Source: Pochonia chlamydosporia 170
Taxonomy: Eukaryota; Ascomycota; Sordariomycetes; Hypocreales; Clavicipitaceae
Reading direction: 5' to 3'
DNA: 64,000 nt
Assembly: GCF_001653235.2 (NCBI RefSeq)
Contig: NW_019154044.1
Location: forward strand, 310,001 to 374,000
Shown here: piece by piece, positions 32,142 through 43,993 of the stretch
How positions within the stretch are numbered: position 1 is the first letter of the stretch
Layout: the number at the start of each line of letters is the position of its first letter
Notes under the pieces: model-generated
What the model was told of the DNA's origin: nothing
The model's input: the letters and a program-made list of their open reading frames with translations, nothing else
Database searches by the model: none
Position numbers and translations under genes: made by a program

Positions 32142-33233
32142 ATGAAGGAGTTCGAATACAATGTGCTTCCAAGCCGAGTCATCTTCGGCTCTGGCAGTGT
32201 CAAGAAGCTCCCAGACGAAATCAAGCGCCTCAATGTATCTCGACCACTTCTTCTCTCCACGCCCGGGAAGAGTAACTACACAAATCAACTCTCCGACATT
32301 CTTCAGGCTGCATCTATTGCTGTCGCCGGCACCTTTCCACACGCAAAACAACACACGCCAGCCTCTGTAACTGAAGAAGCGACCGCCGTTCTTAACTCGA
32401 TAGAGGCCGATTGCGTAGTTTCCATTGGCGGCGGATCGGTAGTTGGACTGGGCAAGGCTGTCTCTATTCGCACAGGCGTGCCTCATATCAGCATACCCAC
32501 GACTTACTCGGGCTCAGAAATGACACCTATTCTTGGCGAAACACAAGATGGCAAGAAGACAACTCGGTCAGATCCGAAAATCCTGCCCGCGGTTGTCATT
32601 TATGATGCAGACTTCACGATGACGCTACCACCCGCAATATGTAGTACTTCCGGCATCAACGCAATCGCTCATGCAGTAGAGGCACTTTACGCCAAAAATG
32701 CCAACCCAATCACTTCCATGCTTGCGCTCGAGGGAATAAAGGCACTGGCAGAATCATTACCGCAAATCGTTCTGGATCCAAAGTCCAGATCTCCAAGGGA
32801 TCAAGCACTATACGGCGCCTGGCTCTGCGGTACCGTCTTGGGAAGTTCGTCAATGGGACTTCATCACAAGCTTTGCCATGTACTTGGAGGATCATTTTCT
32901 CTCCCTCACGCAGAGACACACACCATCGTTCTTCCGCATGCGTTGTCGTATAACGCACCTGCGATCCCGGAGCAGATGGCCAAGTTGGCTATCGTTCTCC
33001 CCGGAAGTAATGGAGATGCGCTGACGGGCCTGGAGCTGCTACTGGAAAAGCTACAGGTGCCACGGGCGTTGAAGGACTTTGGAATGAAGGAGAGTGATAT
33101 CGACAAAGCGACTGAAATTGCTACCGGTAACCAGTATCCTAATCCCCGAGAGCTAGAGCCGGAATGGATTCGCGAACTGATAAGACGGGCTTGGGCTGGG
33201 GAGGCTCCCAAGGCAAATCTATGCAGTAAATAA
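32142..33233 (+). CDS. Maleylacetate reductase
   Basis: Single exon, 363 residues, the normal family length. It belongs to the iron-containing alcohol dehydrogenase superfamily: start EFEYNVLPSRVIFGSGS, nucleotide-binding GGGS at residues 96-99 (CVVSIGGGSVVGLGKA), PTTYSGSEMTPILGET typical of the maleylacetate reductase group, and the metal-site region with His241, His242, His246, His256 and His260 (LHHKLCHVLGG, PHAETH). It reduces maleylacetate to 3-oxoadipate with NAD(P)H in the cytosol, the step after hydroxyquinol cleavage. The start is the Met beginning the conserved fold; an upstream in-frame extension is not conserved. Confidence 0.95.
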   Translation: MKEFEYNVLPSRVIFGSGSVKKLPDEIKRLNVSRPLLLSTPGKSNYTNQLSDILQAASIAVAGTFPHAKQHTPASVTEEATAVLNSIEADCVVSIGGGSVVGLGKAVSIRTGVPHISIPTTYSGSEMTPILGETQDGKKTTRSDPKILPAVVIYDADFTMTLPPAICSTSGINAIAHAVEALYAKNANPITSMLALEGIKALAESLPQIVLDPKSRSPRDQALYGAWLCGTVLGSSSMGLHHKLCHVLGGSFSLPHAETHTIVLPHALSYNAPAIPEQMAKLAIVLPGSNGDALTGLELLLEKLQVPRALKDFGMKESDIDKATEIATGNQYPNPRELEPEWIRELIRRAWAGEAPKANLCSK

Positions 33234-34301
33234 ATTCCAATAATATTGGCGATTCTTCCAGAATGGTGTTTGCTATTTCGCCGAAAATTTCCTCTTTTGA
33301 GCAATTCAAGAGGCATCCCATGTCCATGTTCGTTGCGGTTCGTGTCTTCCACGCTATCAATCTTACAGGCTGCTACGCGCCGGATCGCTTGGATGTGACA
33401 GGGCATGGATGCTCAAACGGCCCGATTTCCGACCGCATGATGTTATAACTATGGACAAAATGCGAGTTAATCCATTGGTCGACTAGTGGTACTCGACAAT
33501 GAAAGAAGTAGAACTACGAACTGGGAGGCAATTGCCTGGAAATTCGGAGGAAGCAATCTTACCCCTTCCATGTTGATGCCACACATTTACCCGGTCTAAT
33601 AGCAATATTAGAACAGTGGTCTATTAAATCTTCTCCTATATAGAATGTCGTTTATATGCTGCAGAGCTAACTAACATGTCTTATTCTGGGGGCGCGTAGG
33701 CAATATCTGTGTTTGGAATCGCAACTCACAGTAACGAGCTTCCAGACAATCATCACCTTCCGCACCTATTGTCAAGATTTACCAACAATTTCAGTAATCA
33801 GACAAACAGAGCAATTGAACTACCGCAAACCTCAGAAACGAATTCGTCGGCGTGACCTGGCACATGCACCGCGATGTTAGTGCTTATGCCCGCAGATCGG
33901 TCAAGCATAGTCCTCAGAGGACTCACGGTATGACATTTGTTCTTTCACCAAACTGTCTAGAGAGTGAAATATGAGAGAATACTGAAGAAATCTTTGAAAT
34001 GTCAAATGTTCTCTCAGATCGCAGGCGATTAGCTATGCCTAATTCGTCTTCCTCGTTGTCGCTCGGCTTGATGGGAATCGCATCTTTTCCGGTAAAATAG
34101 TCTCATCACCATGCATGGTGACGGCCCGAATATCGGGCATAAAGTCGTCATTGCGGCCGAACAGCGCAGGGGTTTGACTTCCACCAGACCTCTTATAAGT
34201 AGCGGTATACAGCGAATGCTTGACCAAGAAAAACCACATGCAGGTTCAGAGACGATCTCATTGAACTCTGTTGAGGATCGAAATCGCTGTACTTCTCCAA
34301 G
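33234..34301. other. Intergenic region
   Basis: About 1.07 kb without a recognisable gene. A TATAAG box at 34194-34199 probably belongs to the following secreted-protein gene. Confidence 0.5.
34194..34199 (+). promoter_or_regulatory. TATA box of the CBM9-like gene
   Basis: TATAAG lies 108 nt before the ATG at 34302, a common fungal spacing. Confidence 0.5.
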
Positions 34302-34997
34302 ATGAAGCTGCCAACCACAAGTATCGTGTGGACTTGCCTAGCTGCCATCTCCAGTGCCACCGCGACAATACCAACTCCGCACGTTCGTGTACCCTCATGC
34401 AATCACGGACAAGCAGCACATCTATCATACTCAAAAGCCCTTCCTGACCTCTCCCCATTTCCATTGACCCACGTCGACCTCTGTTACAGCGACAAGTTCG
34501 TCGAGTTCAAGCTCACTGCATACAACGAGACAAACTTCTTCTATAATGCGTCGCAAGGAACCAATGACTGGATCTTCGAGTACGAAGTAATGGAGATCTT
34601 TATGGCCAGGGAGACGGAAGTTCCAATCACATACTTTGAGTTTGAGATCAATCCGAATAACATCACCTTCCAAACCTTTGTGTTCAATCCGTCTGGACGC
34701 CGCGCACCTGGAACGCCATTCGACCATTTTCCGGTTCCGGACCCATTCACGGATGGGATCTCAGGAAAGACCGTGCTAGATCGAACTGGTCATGTTTGGA
34801 CAAGTTACGCCAAGATTCCGCTGGGATTTTTTAACGTGATTGACGGCAAGGCACGGGGAACTAAGTGGCGCATGAACTTTTTCCGTACAGTTACGAATAG
34901 TACCATGTTCCCTAAGCAGTTAATGGGTGCGTGGAATCCTCCTGATGTGGCGGACTTTCATGTCACGCCGTATTTCGGCCGATTTACATTCGTCTAA
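34302..34997 (+). CDS. Secreted CBM9-like (DOMON-fold) protein
   Basis: Single exon, 231 residues. A signal peptide of about 21 residues (MKLPTTSIVWTCLAAISSAT) is followed by a beta-rich domain with VDLCYSDKFVEFKLTAYNET, WIFEYEVMEIFMA, YFEFEINPNN and a C-terminal GAWNPPDVADFHVTPYFGRF. This pattern is that of the carbohydrate-binding family-9-like domain in secreted fungal proteins. N-x-S/T sites are present (NET, NAS, NIT, NST). Ligand unknown. It lies next to the aromatic-catabolism cluster but lacks TTCCGG elements near its promoter, so membership is not supported. Confidence 0.75.
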   Translation: MKLPTTSIVWTCLAAISSATATIPTPHVRVPSCNHGQAAHLSYSKALPDLSPFPLTHVDLCYSDKFVEFKLTAYNETNFFYNASQGTNDWIFEYEVMEIFMARETEVPITYFEFEINPNNITFQTFVFNPSGRRAPGTPFDHFPVPDPFTDGISGKTVLDRTGHVWTSYAKIPLGFFNVIDGKARGTKWRMNFFRTVTNSTMFPKQLMGAWNPPDVADFHVTPYFGRFTFV

Positions 34998-35221
34998 GGA
35001 AGCCGTCGGAAGAGAAACATTTGGCTTGTTGTACATAGTGCACTGGTGGACTCGCTACAACTGAATGAGTTAATACACATTTGATGTACAGTATTCTATG
35101 CTATGCGACTCTATACTTTTGGTTGCACGCTAAAAGCTCAAATCGAGTTCCTTAAGCAAGCCGAACCTCCATTATTCTCAACGAAACCAAAACACCACTC
35201 CACCCCATTTCATTATTGTAT

Positions 35222-38200
35222 TTAAAGAAACTTGAAAATGTACCCCATGCCAAAGTTCCATCGTCGAACTCGGACAGTGTAAATGAAGAAGTAAACCAGC
35301 CTACAACACTGTTAGTTTCGTGACACTAAAGTTTAAGCAAATCGGGTACACTTACATCCAGTTGGAAATGCAGAAAGCGATAAAGATGCCCAGATCTCTC
35401 CATTTCTGGCTAGGTTCAATGTTCAGACCAGCCAAGTACTCCGCTCCACTGGCATACGGGCAGTAGCTGCAGTTCTCGGTGTCATTCGGATTGACAAGAT
35501 AGTCCTGTCCCGCTCGCTTCACGAAATCCATCGCAAATTCGCTACAGGTCTTGCCCGAGGGGGGATTGAAGTAGGCGGCTTCGTTGCTGGCACACTTGAC
35601 GGGCTGATGGGCCAAGGTTGTGGCGAGGACACCACTGATCCAGTAGGTACTGGGGTTCAAATAGTAGAGCTAGAAGCATATTAGACACGGATATCTGTGA
35701 AGGTAGACGACACGTTGTACTTACCCAATATCTCCAGAAAACATTCAGCTGCTCATAAGGCACAACAACGCCATTAAAGAGCGAGAACATAACCAAGAAG
35801 AATGGCAAAACGTTGCTAATAACAGTGAAGCTGGGAGCCCACGCGCAAATCCACTGACCCCAGCTCGACTGGAACAAGAAGAAAAGAACCGTCATCAGGA
35901 ATACGTAGCCAGACGTCAAAGAATCGGTAGGCAAGCCAGTGGGCCAGTACCACAACGCCCAGTAGATGACGCCCGCGAGAAGAGAGCCCGGAATCTCAGA
36001 CAGAATCGAAGATGTGCAGAATGCAACCCATCCGTAAATACGGCTAGGATACTCACGAGCTTCCCAAAGCGCACGATCCATGTAAAACTTGGGAAGGATG
36101 GCATTGAGCACCGTCGGGGGAATAAGCAGGATAAGGAAAGACGTGAACATGCGGCTCTGCATGTCGTTGACAGTATCTCCCAACTTCCAGAATGTGAAAC
36201 CGTTGAAGATTCCGACAATCACAGCAGTGAAGAACTTGCCGTAAATGTAGGATGGTTGACGCCACTGGTTAATGAACATGCGCTTCGACAGCAACTTGAT
36301 CTGCTCTGAGACCGGGGCAGCGAATTCATGCGACAAGACTTCCTCAGTGGAAGAAGATGCCTCCTGCAGTCGCTGCTGTTTAATCTTCTGAATGTCCGCG
36401 ATGAGGGCCTTGTTCTCATCGGATTGACGCCATTGCTCATTCCAGTGTTCACGGGCATCGGCGCGAGCACCAGTTTCGATGAGGAACTCGGCGATGTTCT
36501 TACCCTCTGGGCAGTGCGCGCCACGGGCATCGAAGTAATCGACGACAGCTTGGCCATTATGGCCAACGGGGCCAAAGTAGAAGATGTTGCCGCCGGGATT
36601 GAGAGCGAGAATCTTGTCAAACTGTTCGATGAGTTCGGAAGAAGGCTGGTGGATAGTGCAAACGATGGCTTGTCCCGAGGCACAGAGCTTTCGGAGGAAG
36701 CGCACGATGGAATATGCGGCCTGTGAGTCGAGACCACTTGTAGGTTCGTCCAGGAAGAGCAGCAAAGAAGGTTTGGCAGCCAATTCAACACCGATTGTCA
36801 GTCGCTTTCTTGGTTCGACGCCAAGGGAAGCAACAACAGCGTCCTGAATCTCATTCAATTCCAGAAGATCGATGACTTTGTCGACGTACTCTAACTTCTC
36901 TTCGCGCGGAACATCTCGGCTCTGGCGGAGGAGGGCAGAAAACTCAAGAGCTTCACGTACGGTTGCCGATCCCTCGTGCAAGTCCATCTGCTCGACAAAC
37001 CCGGTTCGACGCTGGAAGTCGGAGGCCAGAGCGGATCCATCAACGAGCATGTTACCTTCTACAACACCAACTGTCTGGCGTTGAGACAGAGTGTTGAGGA
37101 GAGTTGTCTTGCCAGCACCACTTGCACCCATGAGGGCAACCAACACGCCGGGTTTGGCATAACCGTTGATATCGTTGAGCAGCTTCTTGGGTCCTTGGGG
37201 AGTCGGTACAGTGTAGCTGATGTTTTCCCAGGTGAATATCTGTTCACTTCGGTTGAAAGCTTCTAGCACTTCATCGGGGGTTCTCTGGCGTGCTATAGCA
37301 GCGGCAGTAAGCTCATCAGGCTGAGTGTGTTCTTCATCAGTCTTGTTCTGTGCCTTTGCCACCTGCTTAGGCTTCTTGGCAGACTTGAAGACCAAGGCCC
37401 CCATGCCTGAGCCAGCGAAAGAGAACTTTTCCGTAGCCAGTACCGTCAGTCCAATATATCCTACCGTAAACGCAAGAAGAATGCCAAAGTTGCGCCACAA
37501 GTGTGACCGGCTGTACTCGAACTGTGAAGACAAGTACTCTGATCCTGGGACCTGAGGACTACCCGGATGCGAACCAGCAATGGCGCAACCCTGATTCTCG
37601 GGCAGAATACCTGGACCCTGGGGAACAAGCTGCGACGGTGCACATTCCATAGTACGTCCGGCAAACTCGTTGGTAAGAACAGCTTCGAACGCATAACTAA
37701 TCGGGTTAACATAGTACAGCCATCCAAACCAGATCTTCTGGTTGAGGAGAATAGGCTTAGCAAGAGTATAACCAGTATACACGATCAAGAGATTGAGCGC
37801 AATGCCAGAAAATCGCACCGCGTCATCCATGGTTGGAGACACAGCAGCAAACATTCGGTACAGCGCAGTCAAGCAAATGGTGGTGACGTAGACAAAGAGC
37901 AGATAGATGAAGAACTTTCCAGCCGACAAATCCAGCCCAGTCATGAAGTACATAATCAGACCAAATATAATGACCTCGACAATAAGCATCGGCAGATCAG
38001 CCAGCACGCGGGCCAGACTGACAGCACTAGGTCGATAAAAGGCATACTCGCTGTGACGACTGATGATTGCTCGTCCGGACACGGCTTTCATCAGCTCAGA
38101 CAGCTGCAACCAACCGAGGAACAAGATGGAGAAGAAGGCCACACCGCCGCGCAAGAAAGCACCGCTGGTGTTGGTGGGTGTGTTGTAGAAGAGTGAACCG

Positions 38201-39909
38201 ACGATGAGACCGTTGCTGATGATAACGAAGAATTTAGTGTATAGAGAGGTTTTGTCGCCCCAGATGAGCCAGAATTCACGACGGGTGCATGCCAAAACCT
38301 GCTTCCAGAGACTGACTGTGTAGACGGACTGCTTCAAGACAGTCTTGGACTTGGCGCCTCGTACGGAGTCGACGAATGTCTGGGCGTCGGAGTGTCCGGT
38401 GTCGGTGATGTGCTTCTCGAAGCTAGCCACGTCGTCGAGAACAACTTGATACGCATGACTTTCACGGAACGCCTTTTCCAGTTCCTCGGCAGTCTTGGGG
38501 CAGCGGTCTTCGAATCCCTCGCGGAACTGACGAGCGTTGACATCGCACACCGACGTCAGGAAATCGGCTGTAGTCTGTCGAGGGGGGCAGTAAAATCCAA
38601 GATCGACAAAGTATTGCTTGGCTTCACTGGCGGGACCTTGGTACAGCATGCGTCCCTCGTCAATCACAAGCACCTTGTCCATGAGGTCGTAGATACCCTC
38701 ACCAGCCTGGTACAACGTCGTCAGGGTAGTCCGATCAGACACATCGGTCATGATACGCAGCGACTTGGCGTAGTTGTACGCAGTAGATGCATCGAGGCCA
38801 CGAGTCGAATTATCCCAGCAAGTGACAGTGCTCTTGGTTGCCAGCGTCTCAGCAATACTGACACGCTTGCGCTCACCGCCAGACACGCCGCGAGTAAAGG
38901 CGTCTCCAACCAGTGTATCCTTAGTATGAGACATGGCAAACATCTTGAGGAAAGAATCGACAATCACGTCAATGTTGCTGCGCTCATTCTTCTTCGTCTT
39001 CGTAAGCAGCGAAAACTTGAGCGTCTGGCCAACTGTGAGACTGGGCATGTGTTGATCATCCTCAGCATTGTAGACTGCTTCACCACGGAATCTCTTGCCC
39101 ATTTTAGACGATGTAATTCCTCCGTACACGACGTCTCCTTCAACAGCTTGGTATGAGCCGCGGTTGTTGGCAACGACCTTGAGGAACGTGCTGCAGCCGG
39201 CGCCAGGTCGTCCCAGCACAAGCATCATCTCACCGGGTCGAACTACACCCGTGAAATCGCGAATCAAGTCTCGAGGTTTTCCAGGGCTGCGGAAGTTGAG
39301 CGCAGGAATCCAACTAGACACAAAGTTGTACAAGTCTGGACCGAATGTGCCAGCAATGGCCTGGGGAAGGGTTCGCACACTGGTTGCACTGACTCCCACG
39401 CCCTTCACCGTTAGGTTCTTGAAGAGGACTCCTACTTTCTTGGTGGATTCGCCGTTTTGCGGGTTTCGTTTCTCTAGGTGTCCTTCACGGATGAATTGCT
39501 CGAGCTCAAAGCCGTCTGCGTGTGCGGTGCGCTCGCTATCTGCCTCGTCGGCGTCGGGTGAGGCCTGCTTCTCTGGATCAACTTGGCGGCTCTGGTTGGA
39601 GAAGATTCGCCCGACAATGCCACCGCTGGATTTTTTCTTCTGCGCTGCTGATGCATTGGTGCTTCGTCGGCTCAACTCATGCTGTAGTTCTTTGAAGCCT
39701 TCTCGTGCAGCTCGTTGACTGACTGGCCCGTCGGCATATGTATCACCCCAGTATCCATCTTCGTTGGAAGTGTCGTCTGACAATTGAACATCCGTCTCGT
39801 TGTTAACATTCGCAGTCGAGTTGTCATGGGTTGTGGGAAGCTTGGACTCGGCCAGTTCATGCCCGTTGTCAGGCATGTTGTTGTCGTTTCGGCCGAGAGG
39901 CCCCGACAT
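35222..39909 (-). CDS. PDR-type (ABCG) full-length ABC transporter
   Basis: Exons 39909-35725, 35669-35356 and 35300-35222; 1525 residues; two 55-nt introns. Order is (NBD-TMD)x2. NBD1 has the degenerate Walker A GRPGAGCST (from residue 233), typical of PDR proteins, and the signature VSGGERKRVSIAE. NBD2, near residue 900, has the canonical GASGAGKTTLL and LFLDEPTSGLDSQ, with the degenerate signature LGVEPRKRLTIGVE. The membrane halves carry TMD motifs such as FYRPSAVSLARVLADLP and LWEAREYPSRIYGWVAF. The last joins give FWRYWLYYLNPSTYW and NWMLVYFFIYTVRVRRWNFG. It exports hydrophobic drugs, azoles or phenolics across the plasma membrane. The start is the first ATG before the acidic N-terminus; a GTG-led extension was not used. 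Confidence 0.95.
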
Positions 39910-41392
39910 GAACTGGAGGGGCTGTAAAGTCACCCGGAAGATATCGACTCTTGGTCACCGCTTTGGAGTGAAGCTTTGATCGTTATCTGCTTCAATCACG
40001 GACAACGGCCCGTAGAAGAGGTTGAATAGGGTTAAGCGAAACTGAGAGACCAAGACTGTTACATGTAATGGCTTCCAGACCGTTTTAATTCACGGGTTTA
40101 AGAAAAAAATAAACAGCCATGACGACAATACTTAAATTAGGTCGGCACTAGGTCTGGCATCCGCTTCTTCTCGCAATCATATTGCATCATCCTGCTGGAG
40201 TTTAGGTAACTCCGGCACCTGCCGTAGCCCAACACTCACGCCATGTGGGCTTGTATCATTGCCTGCTTTGACCCGGACCCGCAAAAGCTCTCCCCTTGCC
40301 GTATTATTAATTCGCTTCAGAGATTTCAGGTCGTTTCGTGTTGTGGGCAGGCAAAGTTTGTTGTTATTGCGGAGCCTCCTGGCGCCAAATCTTGCCGAAT
40401 GTGTTGCTCTTGAATCAATGGCATCCAATCACAGTTCCGGAGCTGAGCGGACTTGACAGGAGTTGAGATGGGGCTCACAGGAATTCACGGCATGTGGGCA
40501 CGTCAGATCTGTGTTGTGATTGAATTGATAACCTGCGTAAAAGCCCACTGTAAGAAATGCCAAGCATCTCTCGTTGGTTCGGCGATTTCAAAGCAACTCC
40601 CTTTAGCTCCGTCCGTGGCTTGTCCACGGCAATACGGTATCCAATCAAGATGTCTTGTTTTGCGACGGATCCGCCCGTAACGATGATTCATTTCGAATCA
40701 CTTCAGATCACTGAGATCTGGTTGCTCAACCAAGCACGGGTGAAGGACGTTTCATTCACGATAACAACGCTCCAATGATAATTATGAGAGAGACAAATGG
40801 TTCCTATCTTCCACATGTCCGCAGCTTTTGCCTACAACCTTAATCATGGTGGCTTGGCCGTTCGACTCATTTCTTGTCCGTGGCTTCGGATCTGACCCTT
40901 TCGGCCATTGTTCGTGTCAGCATGTGTTCAAACGTCGGCCGATACCAGATTTAGTCACCCGGTTACTGTCCGGCCATTTGTCATGGCTTGTGAAAATACA
41001 GCGTTTAAATTGCTGATAGTCCTTGGCTTTGTTTCCGCTCCGCAGCCTGCCGGATGTAGGAAATGCCTAGACGTGGATGATTCTTGGTTCGGAGACATTT
41101 ATGTAAACATGAGCGGACATCAAGGTTTGTCATGGACCAAATCAACGCCCACGGCGTGCGCGTCCATTGATTGAATTGAACCCGTTCGAGGGAACAGAGT
41201 GAAGCACGCCATAGTGGTTTTCGTCGACAACAATTCCGATACTCTTGGCTGCCCTAGCTCGCAAATTGTCTGATCTCCTTGTCAAAAGGCATCGACACAA
41301 GATTGGCGTGCACAACCATTCAGTGAGCGAAAGACGATTATCATTTCTCCAAGCGCGTCATTATACATTTCATCAAGCATGTCGCCTCTAGT
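39910..41392. other. Intergenic region upstream of the ABC transporter
   Basis: About 1.5 kb with no recognisable gene. Short open frames occur on both strands without similarity. No clear PDRE-like element was found. Confidence 0.5.
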
Positions 41393-43339
41393 CTATGGAT
41401 AAATTGCACCCAAGTCGCCCAAGCCATATAAATCCGTAAACTCCGGTAGCTCAAACTGGTGCTGGCCACCATCCACAGTTTGCACCTCAACAAAACCACC
41501 ATCTACATTCGATCCAAATAGACTATCCGTCATAACAGTCTCAGAATCCGTTGAGGCAAAATCCCCGCCGAACGTATCGGTAAAGGCGTCACTTGACACC
41601 AGCTCCTGGCCTCCCAACATATTCCCTTCTCGTATTCCCGTGTCCCACGTCACATCCCTCGATCGATTCGCCTGCATTACCATCTTCGCCCGTTTCCAGA
41701 GCCGTTGACAAATCTCGTAGTTCTCCTTGCTTATCTTACTTCCCTCCCAGCGCTTCAATGCTCGTTCGACAATTCCCGAGCTTAGATTCAGCGTCTTCGG
41801 TCGACAGCTGTGACAAAGCTCCTGCAAGGCAAACCGCAACGGCCAGAACTGCATGTACGCTTCCAGCAACCAAGTCCACTGCGCAGCTTCTGGTTCCATA
41901 GCCACACGTCGTGACGTGTCCAATATGTCTATTGCGGCAAAGAAAAGCGACTTTCGGTTCTCGGTGTATGGCATCGCCCAGAGGGACGGGTGGCAGTATG
42001 TTTTGAAGCGAAGTTCCATAACAAGTACATAGGCCACATGCTGCGCGAGCCAGTGAATAGACCTGGTGCCATCGCAGTATGTCAAGTATAGTGATCGAAT
42101 GCGATTCTCACAGGCGTCTATTTCAGCTTCCTTCCGCTCAGGTAGAGCTATATTGTCGATACGCACGGCCGTACGAGCAACATCAGCTTGTATGAGTGCA
42201 AAGCTCATATCCGTCCAACCAAATTGCGACAGAGGCTTTCCAACGGAGTCTGGTGAGAGGTCTGCATCGTCAATATTGGTAGGCGCATATGGGAGTGCTT
42301 TGAGGCAGGGAGGATTCGAAACATGGCCAAGATCTGCATACGCCCGGTACTCCATGTACCAAAGCTCGTAGATCAGTCGCTTTCGAAGTTCTTGTTGCAG
42401 CGCTGTTGTTTGAGTGCGAAGAGAACATGTTAATCGTTCAACCAGTTCTGATAGAGCCCACGCGCGCCGCGAATCCTCTGAGAATCGATCCAATGACAAC
42501 GAAAGCACAAATCCCTGTAGGGTCACCAGGTCGTCCGTTGCCACTATGTTCGCTCGAAGGATAGCGTGTTCTAAAGCACCTTTGTATGTCCTAATCGCTG
42601 AGCGTTTGGATAAGCCAAAACTTGCCTGGACGGTGTCCGACGGCATGCTAGATATCGCAGCGAGGTAAACTCCAAATAGGACCACAAGCTCTCCGCTATG
42701 TAAGACATGCGATTTGTATATTCCTTTCTTAACAATCGCCTCCGTAGTGGGCGAATGTAGCACCTTGATGAGAGGGTCGATATTGACTGAGAAGGATTGC
42801 CAGCAAAGCTTCACTGTTCCGGACTTTGGCTGCAGAATGGACGAATTGGTTCCGAATATGTCAAGCGGTGTCTTCTGCAACGAGGTCAACTCGGCTGCTG
42901 CCTCAATCGATTCCTTCCCGTCTTGCTCCTTAGCGGCATCAATGCTTGTTGCCCGTCGGAGTGTCCCAGTAATATCTTCAAGTTGACGGCAAACGTCAAG
43001 TAATTGATCCCGCGGGTCAGAGAGCAACGCTTGATCGTCCAGGGTCTTCTTCAAGGAAATCAAATTTTGAATCAGGTCAAGTCGTGATTCGTGCGACGCT
43101 GATTCCACCCTTCGTTTCGCAATGCTTTCGACGGCTGCTGTTTTTCTCCTCCCACGATTGCAGGTTCGTATCGGTGATGGGAAAACACACTTAATCTCCC
43201 ACTTGCAGCAATTCCCACACGGCAGCTTCCTATCGCATTTGACTTTGCGAGTTCGACAAGGCATACATGCCTTTGGCTTCAGCACGGCCACTTTGTCTCT
43301 TGGCATGGGAACTGTGGTAGCTGGTTTGAGCGGGCGCAT
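41393..43339 (-). CDS. Zn2Cys6 transcription factor
   Basis: Single exon, 648 residues. The zinc cluster lies at Cys25, Cys28, Cys35, Cys41, Cys44 and Cys51 (CMPCRTRKVKCDRKLPCGNC), followed by a basic linker (NRGRRK). The middle region (VVLFGVYLAAISSMP, KGALEHAILRANIV, VSLSLDRFSEDSRRAW, LGHVSNPPCLKALPY) matches the fungal-specific transcription factor domain. The tail is acidic and Gly/Phe-rich, compatible with activation. Met12 (MPRDK) is an alternative start. It is divergent from the cytochrome b561 gene and next to the ABC transporter, but targets cannot be told. Confidence 0.9.
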   Translation of the reverse strand: MRPLKPATTVPMPRDKVAVLKPKACMPCRTRKVKCDRKLPCGNCCKWEIKCVFPSPIRTCNRGRRKTAAVESIAKRRVESASHESRLDLIQNLISLKKTLDDQALLSDPRDQLLDVCRQLEDITGTLRRATSIDAAKEQDGKESIEAAAELTSLQKTPLDIFGTNSSILQPKSGTVKLCWQSFSVNIDPLIKVLHSPTTEAIVKKGIYKSHVLHSGELVVLFGVYLAAISSMPSDTVQASFGLSKRSAIRTYKGALEHAILRANIVATDDLVTLQGFVLSLSLDRFSEDSRRAWALSELVERLTCSLRTQTTALQQELRKRLIYELWYMEYRAYADLGHVSNPPCLKALPYAPTNIDDADLSPDSVGKPLSQFGWTDMSFALIQADVARTAVRIDNIALPERKEAEIDACENRIRSLYLTYCDGTRSIHWLAQHVAYVLVMELRFKTYCHPSLWAMPYTENRKSLFFAAIDILDTSRRVAMEPEAAQWTWLLEAYMQFWPLRFALQELCHSCRPKTLNLSSGIVERALKRWEGSKISKENYEICQRLWKRAKMVMQANRSRDVTWDTGIREGNMLGGQELVSSDAFTDTFGGDFASTDSETVMTDSLFGSNVDGGFVEVQTVDGGQHQFELPEFTDLYGLGDLGAIYP

Positions 43340-43993
43340 CTTGAACCATCAGTGTGATATGCCCAATTCGGTGATGAGCTTGCAGGCATGCCATACCATG
43401 CGCCCTTGTTTGTAGAATTTTTTTCCAGGTCCATGTTTGTAAGGTACTAATTGCGAAGCCTTTGCGACACCGGAATCACTCTACAGTCACGACATTTCGC
43501 TATGTGGCGTGACGGGCGGCAATTGGGCCGTCGGATGAACGAAGCCCGTCTTAGAAGTGAAGCTGAGTTGGGGCGTCTTACATGGCCGCAAATCTCGCAA
43601 ATCTCGGGGCTCTTGCCAATCGCGGCTTCTAATTGGTCAGTTTGACTTGTGAATGTTGGCAGGTACTTGAACTCACACCATGAGGATGCTGGTCGCTGCA
43701 GTCCACAAGATCGGAAACGAGGCGAAATGCGATGCTTCTTGCGCATAGCCAATGGCGAAGTAGTTAAAATAATCTTGGCACTACGGATAGAATGAAATAC
43801 ATGCAAGTCGTTTTCGGGATCTTGAATCCTCCGTCAGAGGCTGCGCAGGAGTATATAAGTCGGGCCAGGAGGGTAAAATAAAGAATGGCAAGCCTTTCAA
43901 TCATATTCTTCAACAGTCAACACTTCTATTGTCCTTCTTGTTGTTCCTCAGGTATCGACATTTTTTTTTCGCATAGCCGCCGGATTGTTAAAA
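43340..43993. promoter_or_regulatory. Divergent promoter region
   Basis: Lies between the Zn2Cys6 gene and cytochrome b561. It holds the TATATAAG box for the latter (43852-43859) and a pyrimidine-rich leader before its ATG. Confidence 0.5.
43852..43859 (+). promoter_or_regulatory. TATA box of cytochrome b561 gene
   Basis: TATATAAG lies 142 nt before the ATG at 43994. Confidence 0.6.

Noticed and set aside
37567..39718. Three plus-strand open frames of 207-254 codons
   Set aside because: They are shadows of the PDR transporter coding sequence on the other strand.
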